DNA of 64,000 nt from Microglena sp. YARC (Eukaryota; Chlorophyta; Chlorophyceae; Chlamydomonadales; Chlamydomonadaceae): the NCBI GenBank assembly GCA_022414725.1, contig CM039464.1, positions 22,897,480 to 22,961,479 of the forward strand, read 5' to 3'. Made by a program: the position numbers and the translations under genes. Positions 35,308-46,079 of this stretch are shown piece after piece (positions within the stretch are counted from its first letter, which is position 1; each line of letters begins with the position of its first letter). The notes beneath the pieces were generated by a model. That model searched no databases and had not been told where the DNA came from. It saw only the letters and a list, made by a program, of their open reading frames with translations.

Positions 35308-36613
35308 CATGCGGCAGAGAGGAAAGCAGCCTGGCGCCCGCTAGACCCGTGCACCAGTATTTAAACCGGGGTTGTTCACAGTCTCTAGTCTGAGTGTTGA
35401 CATAGCACACGCATACACCTCCCCGTGAGTCCCTGAACTTGAACTTGGTCGCCCCCCCCCCCCCCCCTCCCGTGAGTCCCTGTCAAAATGTGTGCGAAAA
35501 AACCAGGAAAAACACATACAGACACGTCTTACCGGTAGTCAGATTATGAACAACTTTCAAATCTGGAGTGTGCTTGCTGACACGCAGACACTTACATGTT
35601 GAACAAACCTGACCCAAACCAAACAATTGAGCTTGCACTTGGTTACATAGCTTCAGCCAATTACTCCAGCCTCTTCTCTTCTTTTGACAGGTCACTTTTT
35701 CCGAAGCACATGTCGTAGGCGCTACTTCTCCTCCGCATAAGCGGAGACTGGAATCGGGATGCGACGACGCTAGGCTTTGCAATGATCATCAATTCGCGCC
35801 CTTTCCTGATTTGAGATGTCCACTCAAATCAGATTTGCCGAATTCTCTAACCCCTCTCTCCTCCCCAATGATCAATAACAACTGCCGGCGACCAAGCATC
35901 CCGATTCCCGGGCAAGAAGCACTTTTGGAGAAGTCCAAGCGCAGATTGCCCGCAGGAGGGAGGTAGGGGAATGCGAAGCCTCCAACACCAGTGCTTGGAA
36001 CCCTGTCCACAAACTCAATACCAAATCTGCGAAAGTGACAGATCACCCCAAAATTAAAAATATCCTCACCTCTCAATGGACAACCTGGACAACAAGATCC
36101 TACAGGCAGCTTTCGGGCAGAGAGAAAAAAGCCCCAAGGATCTACCTAGGACTCACGCTGAACCAAGTTCTGCCAAATCTAAAAATCATTCTCAACCCTA
36201 CTCAATCAAAAAAATATCTGGAACAAACAAGATAGACGAAATCCTCCTACCACGAACTCTGCCATTCACCTTATCATTGCCCTTCTTTTCGTCAACTGTT
36301 TGAATATCACCGCCGCTTCAACAGCCTCTCTCCGCACTCCCTTATCTTTCTTCGCACCTAACTCTCACTCAGCCACCAGCATGTATTCAATGGGAGCTCA
36401 ACAAAACAGGGTGCAACAAGGTAAGATCGATGGGAAATCGAACCGCCGCGAGAAACAAGCTGCTAATTCCCGCCTCGCTTTCCCACCTTTTCACCACACC
36501 GCCGCACACCTCTTTCCCCCGGCTACCACACCGCACTATCTTATATAAACTGCAAACATTCCAACACTACACTCATTGGCCATCTTCGAAACCCCATATT
36601 CTCTAAGCCTCTC
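35308..36613 (+). promoter_or_regulatory. LINE copy C 5' leader
   Basis: A non-coding leader of about 1.3 kb shared with copies A and B. It has a TATTTAAA box at about 35,358, a poly-C tract at about 35,452-35,468, the dispersed motif GCACTTGGTTACATAGCTTC at 35,634, and an inverted TGAGATGTCCACTCAAATCA word at 35,811. Small frames (for example 36076-36303, beginning MDNLDNKILQAAF) are conserved in sequence among the copies, but nothing shows they are translated. Promoter function is inferred only from position. Confidence 0.4.
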
Positions 36614-36860
36614 ATGGCGACTAATACCGCCTCTCACGGCGTGGGTGCAAGTCCCAATGTGCCCCTCGTGGCATTGTCGTCTCTTACGATTAATACAGCC
36701 TCTTATGGCGTGGGTGCAAGTCCCGATGTGCCCCTCGTGGCATTGTCGTCTCTGACGATTAATACAGCCTCTCATGGCGTGGGTGCAAGTCCCGATGTGC
36801 CCCTCGTGGCATTGTCGTCTCTGACGATTAATACAGCCTCTCATGGCGTGGGTGCAAGTC
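36614..36860 (+). repeat. 69-bp tandem repeat at the start of ORF1
   Basis: About 3.6 copies of a 69-bp unit (23 codons) encoding HGVGASPDVPLVALSSL and TINTAS. Because 69 is a multiple of three, copy number can vary without a frameshift. Copy B has the same array at about 27,594-27,835. Confidence 0.9.
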
Positions 36861-37651
36861 CTTATGATCACAATCAACCTTACAATCAACATTGGACATC
36901 CATAGTGATCCCTTGCTCCTTAGTCATAGACTTTTATAGCACCTCCCTGATTGCTCTCCTCCTCCTGGCTACTTGTTGGATCATAGGGTGCACCAAGCAT
37001 AGTACATCCACTACTGATAAGTCAACCGTGAATAGCCTCCTTCTTTTTAATTCCCCTGCAAAGCAGAACTCTAGCTGTGAACATAATAGGAAATTCTTCA
37101 CTCAGGACTTTAGAATTTTGACCTATCCCACCTGGGAAACAACCCTTAGGGGAGGCAGACCTACTCCCAGACTTCGTTCCACCTCTGTAAACAGTTCTAG
37201 CTATTGGGAACCTCAAATATCCTCTCACTGTCAAATTCATTCTATTAACGCCTACCTCGGATACAAGGACCTGGACTACAAAGATGTCCTACAGTTCTCC
37301 ATAAACCTCAATACACACGTCACTAACTACACTCAACATGAATGGGATCAAGAACATTGCTATTTTAACAAACTAACCGGTAACTACACAATCCCTTTAG
37401 TCAACTACTATCTGGCTAAAAGGAAATCTCACTTAGGCTTTCTCACTGGCCACAGAAACTCACAAACATACATCCATCCCATCCTCCCACCACTACACCA
37501 ACAACTGAAGACACATCTGAGAATTATTCTGCAGGAATTATGCCTGGCAGCACAAAACAGCAAATCCTTTCTCGACTTCCTCCTAGCTGCTCAAGGTTTA
37601 TCCTCCACTACAACTGTGGATATGGACATGCTAGCACCATTAAGCAAATAA
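36614..37651 (+). CDS. LINE ORF1 protein with 23-residue repeats and a membrane-like segment
   Basis: The frame is 345 codons, ATG at 36614 to TAA at 37649. Residues 1-90 are the 23-residue repeats. Residues about 97-125 form a strongly hydrophobic stretch (STSLIALLLLATCWIIG) that would score as a transmembrane helix. The rest is polar, rich in Tyr, Asn and His, with no CCHC knuckle, RRM or coiled coil that I recognise. In LINEs ORF1 usually binds the element's RNA; a membrane segment is unusual and no function is assigned. Just before the stop the reading frame overlaps a -1 frame (KQINGKWWDMN) that stays open to about 37,900 in both B and C, so the protein may be longer through frameshifting, or ORF2 may begin upstream. 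Confidence 0.6.
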   Translation: MATNTASHGVGASPNVPLVALSSLTINTASYGVGASPDVPLVALSSLTINTASHGVGASPDVPLVALSSLTINTASHGVGASPYDHNQPYNQHWTSIVIPCSLVIDFYSTSLIALLLLATCWIIGCTKHSTSTTDKSTVNSLLLFNSPAKQNSSCEHNRKFFTQDFRILTYPTWETTLRGGRPTPRLRSTSVNSSSYWEPQISSHCQIHSINAYLGYKDLDYKDVLQFSINLNTHVTNYTQHEWDQEHCYFNKLTGNYTIPLVNYYLAKRKSHLGFLTGHRNSQTYIHPILPPLHQQLKTHLRIILQELCLAAQNSKSFLDFLLAAQGLSSTTTVDMDMLAPLSK

Positions 37652-37894
37652 ATGGTAAGTGGTGGGACATGAACTCTGAACACAACGGCCCTAGTCTCCT
37701 CCACTCACAAGACTGGATGAAACTCCAAGGGCACATCTACACTCTTACTAAAACACCAACCTCCTTCCTATCCTACCCCTTTCAACCAGAAATTAACCAC
37801 ACACTAGGCCACCCTATGAGGCAGAATGTTGACATGGTCTTCCCTACTAGTAGCACCACACCCACTCACAACCATCCTGACTCTCCCTTTCAGT

Positions 37895-39343
37895 ATGGAC
37901 CACATAAATTCCCCATGGCCTGCAGAACTCACAGATCACAATTTACCAGATCAGGACAACTCCTCAGATCTCACCTTCCCAGATCTCACTCTCCTAGACT
38001 CCACTTTCTCAGATCACGAAGACCTCATAGATCCTCCTTCTTTAAATCCAAAAGACCTCACAGAAACTATTTACCTAGTCTCTGAAGATGAGGAACCTCC
38101 CAGATCAAAACAAAAAACATCCTCTACAAAGAAAAATCATTTAACTACAAAACGCTCACACTCCTGCACACATCAGATGCACAACACACCTCTCCCTATA
38201 CCTAGCAAAGTCGTCCTTCCTGACTTCACTAAGTTTCGCCAATGCAGAATCTTTGGAGCAGAACCTCCTACCAAGAAACCTGCTCCTTTCAGACCCACTA
38301 CTAAAACCCTGCCAACGAAAAGAATTAAAATAATTCATACTACCTTACATCCTGTTCAACAACAGCAAACTGCACTATATCTCGCTAACATTATCACCTC
38401 CAACTGCAGAGGCATCTTCTCATCCTGGGAAACACTCTATGACCATATTCGAACTAATGAGCCAGACATTGCTATTCTCACCGAAACAAAACTCATCTTC
38501 AACAACACAGGTATAATTAATATGATCAAACAAGACTTTTGTGACTACCACTTCCATCACAGCAGCAAAACCATTAAGCAAGCTACCAATGCAGACAACA
38601 TTGTTACCCGCTCAGCTGGAGTTATCACTCTCATAAAAAAGATTCTTACTACCCACCCAATTAAACATGAAATCCCCACTGACATAGCTGGTCATCTCAC
38701 TCATCAAACTATTAACAACATCACTCACATTTTAGGCGTCTACATGCCCTGCAATGACTCTGCCAAAAGAGCCCGTATCTATGAACACATTCACTACATC
38801 ATATCCCAGAACCCCTCTCACCACCATATTGCAGGGGGAGACTGGAATGCAGCTTACTACCTCACTGATAGTGTTGAACCATACAGGCTGCGAGTGTCTT
38901 CTGGACATCTAGCTAGATGTCCAGAAGACACTCGCAGCCTGTATGGTTCAACAGATAGAAGCAACACAGTCCAGCACCTGGAGGACCAGCCTCACTATCA
39001 GCATCTTAATAAATACCCAATTCACATTCAACCATCACCACGCCCCCATACTTACTCAGACAACACTTCCTACAGTAGCAGGATAGATGACATCATTCTC
39101 ATCAACCCCCCACCTGCAACCACGGTGACAGAAACCACACACCAAATGGGAGACACACTTGACCACTTGACCCTGGAACAACAAATTACCTCCTCTCTCT
39201 TTCCTCCTCCAACCTGGACACACCACCTCACAATCCAACACCCCAACTGCAACTTCCTCTCAAACAACAGGACATGGCCAAAGCTAAAGAGGCCATTCCA
39301 AATCAATTTCTCCATCAATTTCAGCACAGCCACATCAACATAA
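37895..39343 (+). pseudogene. LINE ORF2 part 1: apurinic-type endonuclease
   Basis: The open frame extends back to 37826; the ATG at 37895 is chosen because the sequence from there (MDHINSPWPAEL) is acidic and coding-like. An N-terminal region of about 150 residues is rich in Asp, Ser and Lys. The endonuclease follows: SNCRG (38,401), DIAILTET with the catalytic Glu (38,466), LGVYMPCND (38,733), GGDWNA with the catalytic Asp (38,835), SRIDDIIL (39,077) and DHLTL with the terminal His (about 39,163). This exonuclease-endonuclease-phosphatase fold nicks target DNA in most LINEs. A palindromic 82-bp insertion adds 29 codons between GGDWNA and the next conserved block without breaking the frame. 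The frame is lost near 39,300-39,340. Confidence 0.7.
38872..38953. mobile_element. 82-bp perfectly palindromic insertion with 5-bp target duplication
   Basis: Arms of 41 bp are exact inverted copies joined at 38912/38913 with no spacer. The ends are TGTTGAACC...GGTTCAACA, and GATAG lies on each side (38867-38871 and 38954-38958). Insert plus one GATAG is 87 bp, exactly 29 codons, so the endonuclease frame remains open. Removing it joins LTD to RSNT, a plausible original reading. The same insertion is at 29874-29955 in copy B. The structure suggests an extremely small fold-back mobile element; the family is unknown. Confidence 0.8.
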
Positions 39344-42299
39344 ATAAAGCCTGGACTATAGCACAAACTTTACTGGGAGAAGATAAAACATCTGCACACA
39401 TTCAATCTATTAGACAAGAACTCACAGCCACCATGCCAGAAAACCTTAACAGCATGGCAGATCATCTCATGATCACTCTTCACCAAGCTCTCTCCATCAT
39501 GACTGACACCTGCCCACTAAGCCTAGCACACCAGGCACTTTCTTGCCCAGGCAAACTGCTAAAAACTTACAGACGTCTTAACTACCATATTAAACACATT
39601 AAAGCACTTCGAACAGCCTCCAACCATCTTGACCAACAACAATACATGGAGCTTAGAAGCACACCTCACACGGCAGGCACATACTCACCTACCACTAAAA
39701 TTAAAATACAACAACACCTACAAAACTCACTCCTCCCTGACTACTGCCTCTCTGTAACTGCTGATATTAAACAAAGCATTACAGAACTACGTAACATGCA
39801 GGCTGCACTCAAAGAGGAGAGAGCAACCGCCTCCATCAAGAAATTCCGACGCCGCCTCAGCACACAGGCACGACAAACTCACAGGTATATTTTCTCTCCT
39901 GAAAATTACACACATACACCCACTGCTCTACTGGACGCATCCTCAAACACACTTCGCACCAGCACCCAGGGTCTCCTGGAAGTTATGACTAAACACATGG
40001 GTAAACTTATGTCACCTCCCACACCACCCATCTCAGATGCCTATACACGACATGCCACCCCCCACCATGGGAAACACACACGGATAAATATCACCTTGAA
40101 ACCCCAGCCAACTCCATACAAAACACTGCCTCCCCTTACACCTATCTCTCCTCCTCAACCACCTATGATGACTGTATTAGGAAACTCTCCACCAACAAAA
40201 GCCACAGGCCCAGACGGCATACCTAATGAACTACTTATGTGCCTCCCACAGGAAATGCACCTCACCATACACAAACTCATGCAGCTAGTATGGATCCTGG
40301 GAGAAACACCAGACTGCTGGAAAACCTCACACACAGTCATGCTCTACAAAAAATCAGATCCTTGCTTGCCTCAAAAACTACAGGCCAATAGGCCTTAACA
40401 ATGCTGTAGCCAAACTCTGGACCTCTCTTGTCACTAACACTATTACTACCTACTCTGAAAACCAACCACATTTCTTAGGGCCTGCCAAGAGGGTTTCAGA
40501 AAAGACCAAAAGGACCTATAGACAACTCTTGACCCTACTTCCACAACATTGAGGATGCTGCCCTCTTCCACCAGGACCTCTATGCTGCCTACTTTGACTT
40601 TAGCTCTGCTTTCAACATGATTGACCACCAAAAACTTCTTTGCATCATGCACACCCACGACACTATAGACACTATTAAAGGAATTTACACAAACTCAACT
40701 ACACATATCCTCCTCAACAATACATCTGGCTCCCCTATCCCCATCACCAGGGGCACTATCCAGGGAGACACTCTCTCCCCCTTACTCTTCATTATTTTTC
40801 TAGAACCCCTACACAGATGGCTCCGTTCTGGGGGACGAGGATACAGAGCAGCATCCCTACCCCCCAAAACAGCAGATGAAAATCACACTAGCAGCTTGGG
40901 GTATGCTGACGACACTGCCGTCCTAACCGGCAGCTCAGAGGACCTTCGTATCCAATGTGGTAAAGTCCAAACTTTTAGCATCTGGTCGGGTATTCCTCTT
41001 AACGCCACTAAATGTGTGGTCAGTGGCATACTCCACAAATCGCACCCCTCACAACCTACTCACAACAACATTCTTAAACAAAGGTTGGAAAAAATTCCCT
41101 TAGGAAATTCCTATGCTACCTACCAGCCTCCAGACCAAGCCTACAAATACTTGGGGGTTCACATCTCACTTACCTTAAATTGGAAAACTCCACTCCACTC
41201 TACTATTGAAACCATTCACAACAAAGGCTTGAGCATCCTCACTAAAGCTAAAAACAGGGCAACTCCCACTCAATGCTTACGAATAATTTCACAATGTGTC
41301 AGAGCAGCTATTAAATACCCGATGATAGTAGCCTCCTTCTCACTAACCGGCATTCATGTCATTGACAGAGCAGTATTAAAAACAGTTAAACTCTGCTGCT
41401 CCCTTCCTAGATCTTTTCCGACAAGAGCACTCCACCTCCCCAAAACAGAGGCAGGACTAGGGGTGCCCTCTCTACTCACTGAATACACCCAGATTACTGC
41501 AACAGCCCTCACCCAGTCCATGAACGACCAAGGTCACCTGGGAATCCTCACCAGGGCTCTTCTTAAAAAATCAACCTCCACCATGACCACTCTAGATCCT
41601 CTCTCCCTCTCCCGCAAGCAACTTAAATATATGTCCCTAGCCCGCCAGCTGGAAATTATTAAAAAATCTGACATAATAATTTCTTGGAATGACACAGAAC
41701 TTCTTGACAAACTTAACATACACTCTCTCCCTCTCCCCCCACAGGCAATTCCTGTCTCACTCATGACTCCATTTCATGACCTGGACATTTACTCATACCA
41801 TGACCTGGTCACCCCTTTGGGAACCCATCTTATCAGCACTACAGATCTCTCCCTTATCACCTTACACAAAATTACTAAACACCACAAACGATCTCTGAAC
41901 CGCCTCACCGCTCACCTCTCTTCCCTCCAAACCGTCGGTCCTCCAATACACTCTGACCCACTTCCTCTCTCTCACCGACAACTTGCGCCTGGTTACGCAA
42001 TTGTGCAGAACACAACGGACAACGTTAAATCTCCCGCTCCTAACGAACCCTCTACTCCACTCACCCAGCGCTACCAACCTCACGCCACCGTTACTGATTC
42101 AGACTACGAGGCGGATCCCACTGGGGACCTGGAAGGAAACCGATGGCGGGCGTGGCCCACGCAGATCGCAGGCAGCCACTCGCACCAAGCATGGGGCTGC
42201 CCCAGTAGTGATGCCACCTGGTCAGCACGCCACTACTTGTGCAAATCTTGGATTCGACACTCCTCCACTTCTAAATTTTACCGCGCATATATAAAATAA
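39274..42299 (+). pseudogene. LINE ORF2 part 2: reverse transcriptase
   Basis: Two open stretches, 39274-40398 and 40617-42299, are separated by indels around 40,380-40,560. Motifs in order: TGPDGIPNELL (about 40,202), the palm motif A aspartate in YFDFSSAFNMID (GAC 40596), TRGTIQGDTLSPLLF (about 40,746), YADD with aspartates at 40908 and 40911, and YLGVHIS (about 41,148). These are the standard fingers and palm motifs of LINE RTs, and the catalytic residues are all present. The C-terminal 350 residues are a long linker without a recognised domain. An extra AT at about 42,290 relative to copy B ends this frame early. Confidence 0.75.
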
Positions 42300-43302
42300 C
42301 TCCCACTTCACATCCTGACAGGATCCGCGAGGCCATGACATTTCCCGACAGCAGCGCACCTGCACCACCAGCGCGCCTGCTCCACCTTACCTACGGATCC
42401 CAATACAAAGCCCTGCACATTACGAGCTGGCGGGGCAAGCGCTCTTACAACGACGACAAACTTGCCACCACTACCGTTGTCCACGTCCAATGGCCCCCAA
42501 CAATTATGCACAACGACCATATCAACTCCTACACACACATGGGATACAGCATCCACCACAGCACACCTCTTACCTCCACTACCTCCACCATATATTGGAA
42601 ACCTCAATCTCACCATGCGGCTCATCTTGCTGAACTGGTGGGACAACCAGCATATGCCCAATTAACCCACACTTTTTAAAACCACTCCCCCAACAACCAC
42701 ACACCTCAACCCCAGGAAGGACATCCACCTCACTAACCTCCAGCAACAAGGCCAATGGGCCACCTCTCCAGGATTTAATGCTGACAACCATAACCTTGTT
42801 CACAAACTTTTGAAAATTGACTCACACGACAAGCACCCAGACTGGGACATTCAACCACCCTCAGCCTACACTATACAAACAGGCATCCTCACTACTCTGG
42901 ATGGCCAATCCACACACACACACACCAACGCCTCATATCTTTATAACCCCACTGGTCACTGTCTTGGGCACATACCCAACGACAGGCTCACCTCTCTTAA
43001 ACAAAACTATGACCATTTTAAAAACCACCACCCTACCAAATGGAACCAACTGACTCAAGGAGGAACATACCACACTGACTTAGCTGCCCTCTTCACCAGA
43101 TACAGAGCTGCCCTGCCGCCACCAACATTCTTTCTCCTTTTCTCTACCAAGCAGCAGCTGCTCTGGCATTACTCACCATCGTACTTCTAACCCCCTTAGC
43201 TACGACCAAAGCCTCACCAGCTTCTCTTCTACCAGCCCTGCTGACCAGCTCTTTGGCTCCAACCAAGACCCCTTTCTTACCACCTGGACTGGGGGCTCAC
43301 TG
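42300..43302 (+). pseudogene. LINE ORF2 part 3: linker, frameshifted
   Basis: Coding continues but changes frame. 42335-42679 (MTFPDSSAPAPPARLL) is one piece. The stretch HLTNLQQQGQWATSPGF at about 42,728 is a second frame leading into KIDSHDKHPDWDIQPP at 42,810. The frame shifts again near 43,110-43,140. No known domain was recognised in this connector between RT and RNase H. Confidence 0.5.
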
Positions 43303-44913
43303 GTGGACGTTCCCAACTCCACCACACAAGCACACCAAGCTCTAAGGTGGGCCCTAGCCAGTGCTGACCATGCTGAAAATACTCTCAGCCCTACCTGCAC
43401 CCTGATGCTCCTCCCTGATGATCTTGCTGCCCCTTACAAAACTCTTCTCCATCACTCCTGGATTCACTATATTGACTCTAGACCACAGTCTGAATTTTAT
43501 ACTACCTCTGAAATTTGGCTTGGCAGCAAATCTCACACTCCACCCTCCACTCAAAAACTACATCTCATTCTTATATGCAACCCCCACAGCCAAGCTACTT
43601 ACTTTCCTAAACTTCCAGATTGTATTGACCAATGGACATACTACATGCAAAGCCTTTCCTCATCCTGGGAGCCCTCTACTATCACACCACCTCCCACTCT
43701 TACCTTCTCTGACATTGTCATCACCTACCCTCGGAAACTTAAATCTCTTGCCAAAAATCCTTGGCAAACTCCACTCCACCAACACCCTCCTTCCTCCCCT
43801 CTTACCATTACCCACCCTTGTCTTTACCTAGCTACCCCCTCCTCAGGCCTCCAGGTCTACACAAATGGCAGTCTAATACAAGGTAAACCAGGGCATCCTA
43901 GCAAAATAGGTGCTGCAGTCTATGTCCCGGCTGCAGGGCAAAGTTACACCATCAACCCTGGGGGAATAGGGGCCACCAAAACTAACAACCGGGCAGAACT
44001 GGTAGCCATCCACCAAGCCCTTCTCAACATTGATTATGACAAATCTCTTACTCTCCATACAGACAGCCTCTGCTCTCTTCAACTTATACAAAAAATGATT
44101 CACGACCCTACCACTACAACCCGTTCTATTCATACTGAATTACTGCAATCAATTCAAAAACACCCCATTCAACGCATCCTGCATGGCTCACACACCACTC
44201 TTTGCAAAGTCCGTTCCCACACAGGTATCCTTGGAAATGACAGAGCAGACACTCTGGCACGCAAAGCAGCTGAGCACCCCACCTTAACCAATTTTACTGA
44301 CACCACTGGGGAAATCCCCCGCCACAATGTTTACTGGCCCACAGTTCAACCTCCTCGCACACCCATGGGAGATATTCCCCCACGAATTTTACCACCTAAC
44401 CTTACACAAGGTATCACCTCTAACCTGCCCACTAGCTGCCACCTTGGCCAACACCCTCTTAAATGGATCTATGCAACCACCTGGGCTGATAACACTCCCC
44501 ACCAACTTCCTCAAGCAAGTAACACATTCTGGACCTCAACCCTTATCCAACATAAAACTAAATTCCACATCCTGAAAGCCCGCTGGGGTAGACTATGGAA
44601 CCGTAAACTTGCATTCCGCTGGAAACTCCCTTATATTACCAGCACTCACCCCCCCACGAACTCCCTATGCCCCATTTGCCACACCTGTGAGGACGGAGCG
44701 GGCCACATCCTGGCGGGCTGCACACACCGGACTTTCAAGGGGCTCTATATCAAAAGACATGACGCCGCAGTGCGACTCATCCACAAGGCCATTTGCACCG
44801 GCGCCCTGGGATCCCGCAGAATGATCATGGACGCTGGCAAGGAAGAGGACCTCCCCAGGGGGTCCTGGGCAAACGTCTCCCTGACTGGTTACGCCCCTCC
44901 ACTATTACTGTAG
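43303..44913 (+). pseudogene. LINE ORF2 part 4: RNase H and CCHC finger
   Basis: RNase H spans about 43,855-44,270. The first catalytic position reads VYTNGS, with Asn (AAT 43864) where active enzymes have Asp. The Glu in NRAEL (43996), the Asp in HTDS (44062) and the SHTGILGNDRAD block (Asp at 44239) are present. RNase H would remove RNA from the cDNA hybrid. A CX2CX8HX4C finger (CPICHTC...GH...C) starts at 44668; its spacing matches the finger that precedes restriction-like endonucleases in R2-type and Dualen elements. The frame ends at 44,911-44,913 because of a shift at the GGGGG run near 44,860, after which the coding frame continues to 45308. Confidence 0.7.
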
Positions 44914-45308
44914 CGGACTGGAAGAGAATGAGACCTGATCTTGCCGTCCTACCTGACATAGACTCCCCTACCTGTATGTCTGATAAAGAACTCTGGGTTC
45001 TTGAGCTTGGATACTGCTCTGATACCAACCATGCTACTAAGTTTATCACTAAACACGCCCAGCATGTTGAATTAGTAAATGGCCTCCGATCGGCTGGATA
45101 CCTTGTTCATTATGAAGTTATCACCGTTGGAACAACTGGTACTATTCCTACCTCTTTTTTGATTTCTATGACCACTCTTGGACTCCAGAGAACCTGTGCC
45201 CTCAAACTGGCAGACGCAGTCCACTCTCACACCATTACTAGCTTTCAGAGTATTTTACAGTGCAGACGCTTTATGGAAGCACACCCCGGGTCGATACCCG
45301 GGGACTAG
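44861..45308 (+). pseudogene. LINE ORF2 part 5: restriction-like endonuclease region
   Basis: This continues part 4 in another frame: LGKRLPDWLRPSTITV, then RPDLAVL with Asp at 44937, MSDKELWVLELGYCSD with Glu at 45003, and a conserved tail GTTGTIPTSFL...CALKL...CRRFMEA. The R/K-PD followed by an acidic residue is the signature of restriction-like LINE endonucleases. The spacing from Asp to the next acidic residue is 14, 16 or 21 depending on which residue is used; the family norm is 12-14. The stop TAG is at 45306. A second, independent copy of the tail is at 46,080, which confirms that this frame is protein-coding. Confidence 0.6.
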
Positions 45309-45390
45309 CACACAGACCGTCCCCCCTCTCAGGTTTTGTCTTACCAGCTGTATTGTGCCGGTGCTTCCCAACCGGGGTGAAAAAACCCCG
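45284..45390 (+). other. Two hairpins at the LINE C 3' end
   Basis: CCCCGGGT-CGAT-ACCCGGGG (45284-45303) is a perfect 8-bp stem ending three bases before the ORF2 stop codon at 45306. CGGGGT-GAAAAA-ACCCCG (45373-45390) is a 6-bp stem. They may be the 3' structure recognised by the element's RT; this is inferred from position. Confidence 0.45.
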
Positions 45391-45529
45391 TATTAAGCTG
45401 CACTGGTATGATGTAGTTGGTAATTATTTTTACTGAGATGGTCCTACGGTGACTATAGCTAGCTCCGGCTTACGCTATGGTGTCCTTAACTTCACGTCCT
45501 GTGAGTAACGGTTCTACACGGATGTAACA

Positions 45530-45625
45530 ATTTCAATTTCAATAGCTTCAGCCAGCAATTTGGCTGCTCGCCGTCTTCCGCAGTAAAAACATTATTGGCA
45601 GGAAAATGTAAACTCGAACAAATCA
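45530..45625 (+). repeat. Dispersed SINE-like motif, copy at 45.5 kb
   Basis: AATAGCTTCAGCCAGCAATT, TGGCTGCTCGCCGTCTTCCG, CAGTA and GGCAGGAAAATGTAAAC match the copy at 4807-4911 over about 95 bases, including the trailing GTAAAC.CGAACAAAT words. It lies about 220 bp past the end of LINE C. Confidence 0.65.
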
Positions 45626-46079
45626 CTTCATTTTTTCATTTGTTTTTTATATTCCTCTTCTTGTGAACGAAAGAATCAGTACAAAAAATAACCTATTCAT
45701 ATCTATAAAAAATACTTGACCCCAGCTTGATCCAGTCTCATACATTCATGGATGAACAAAGGAAGCTTCTCTCGCCCTTCAACTTCTGGATTGCACATCA
45801 GATAATGTAGAGGAATCATTATGCTCTCCGATTGGGAAATCAGGCTCTGATACTTTCTTCTCGAATTCAGCAAAGCTTCGTCAGTACACTCAAAAATTAA
45901 GGGCGCCTGGTGGCGCGTCCCGAATGAAATGAATTTAATTCTGAATTCAATGCATTTAATTAATTTTAATTCAATTGTATTTAATGTTGCGTTCTTTTAA
46001 TTCGATGTATTCCTTTCAATTAAATTGAATTAACGTGATTTGAATGCATGTAATTGCTTTAAATTGTATCAATTCGAAT
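45626..46079. other. AT-rich spacer with AATTTAATT-type repeats
   Basis: Degenerate AATTCAATT and TTTAATT words dominate 45,930-46,080. A GC island GGGCGCCTGGTGGCGCGTCCC lies at about 45,900. No coding potential. Confidence 0.5.

Larger units (their letters stand above)
35308..45308 (+). mobile_element. LINE copy C: near full-length Dualen/RandI-like non-LTR retrotransposon
   Basis: About 10 kb. Order: leader with poly-C tract, ORF1 (36614-37651), and ORF2 encoding apurinic-type endonuclease, reverse transcriptase, RNase H, a CX2CX8HX4C finger and a restriction-like endonuclease region. Having both endonuclease types in one LINE is the hallmark of the Dualen/RandI clade described from Chlamydomonas; the assignment here rests on domain order, not on a phylogeny. 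Several single-base indels (about 39,300; 40,380-40,560; 42,290; 42,680; 43,120; 44,860) split ORF2, so this copy as sequenced is not intact. At least the 40.4-kb indels and the one at 42,290 are absent from copy B. Confidence 0.75.
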
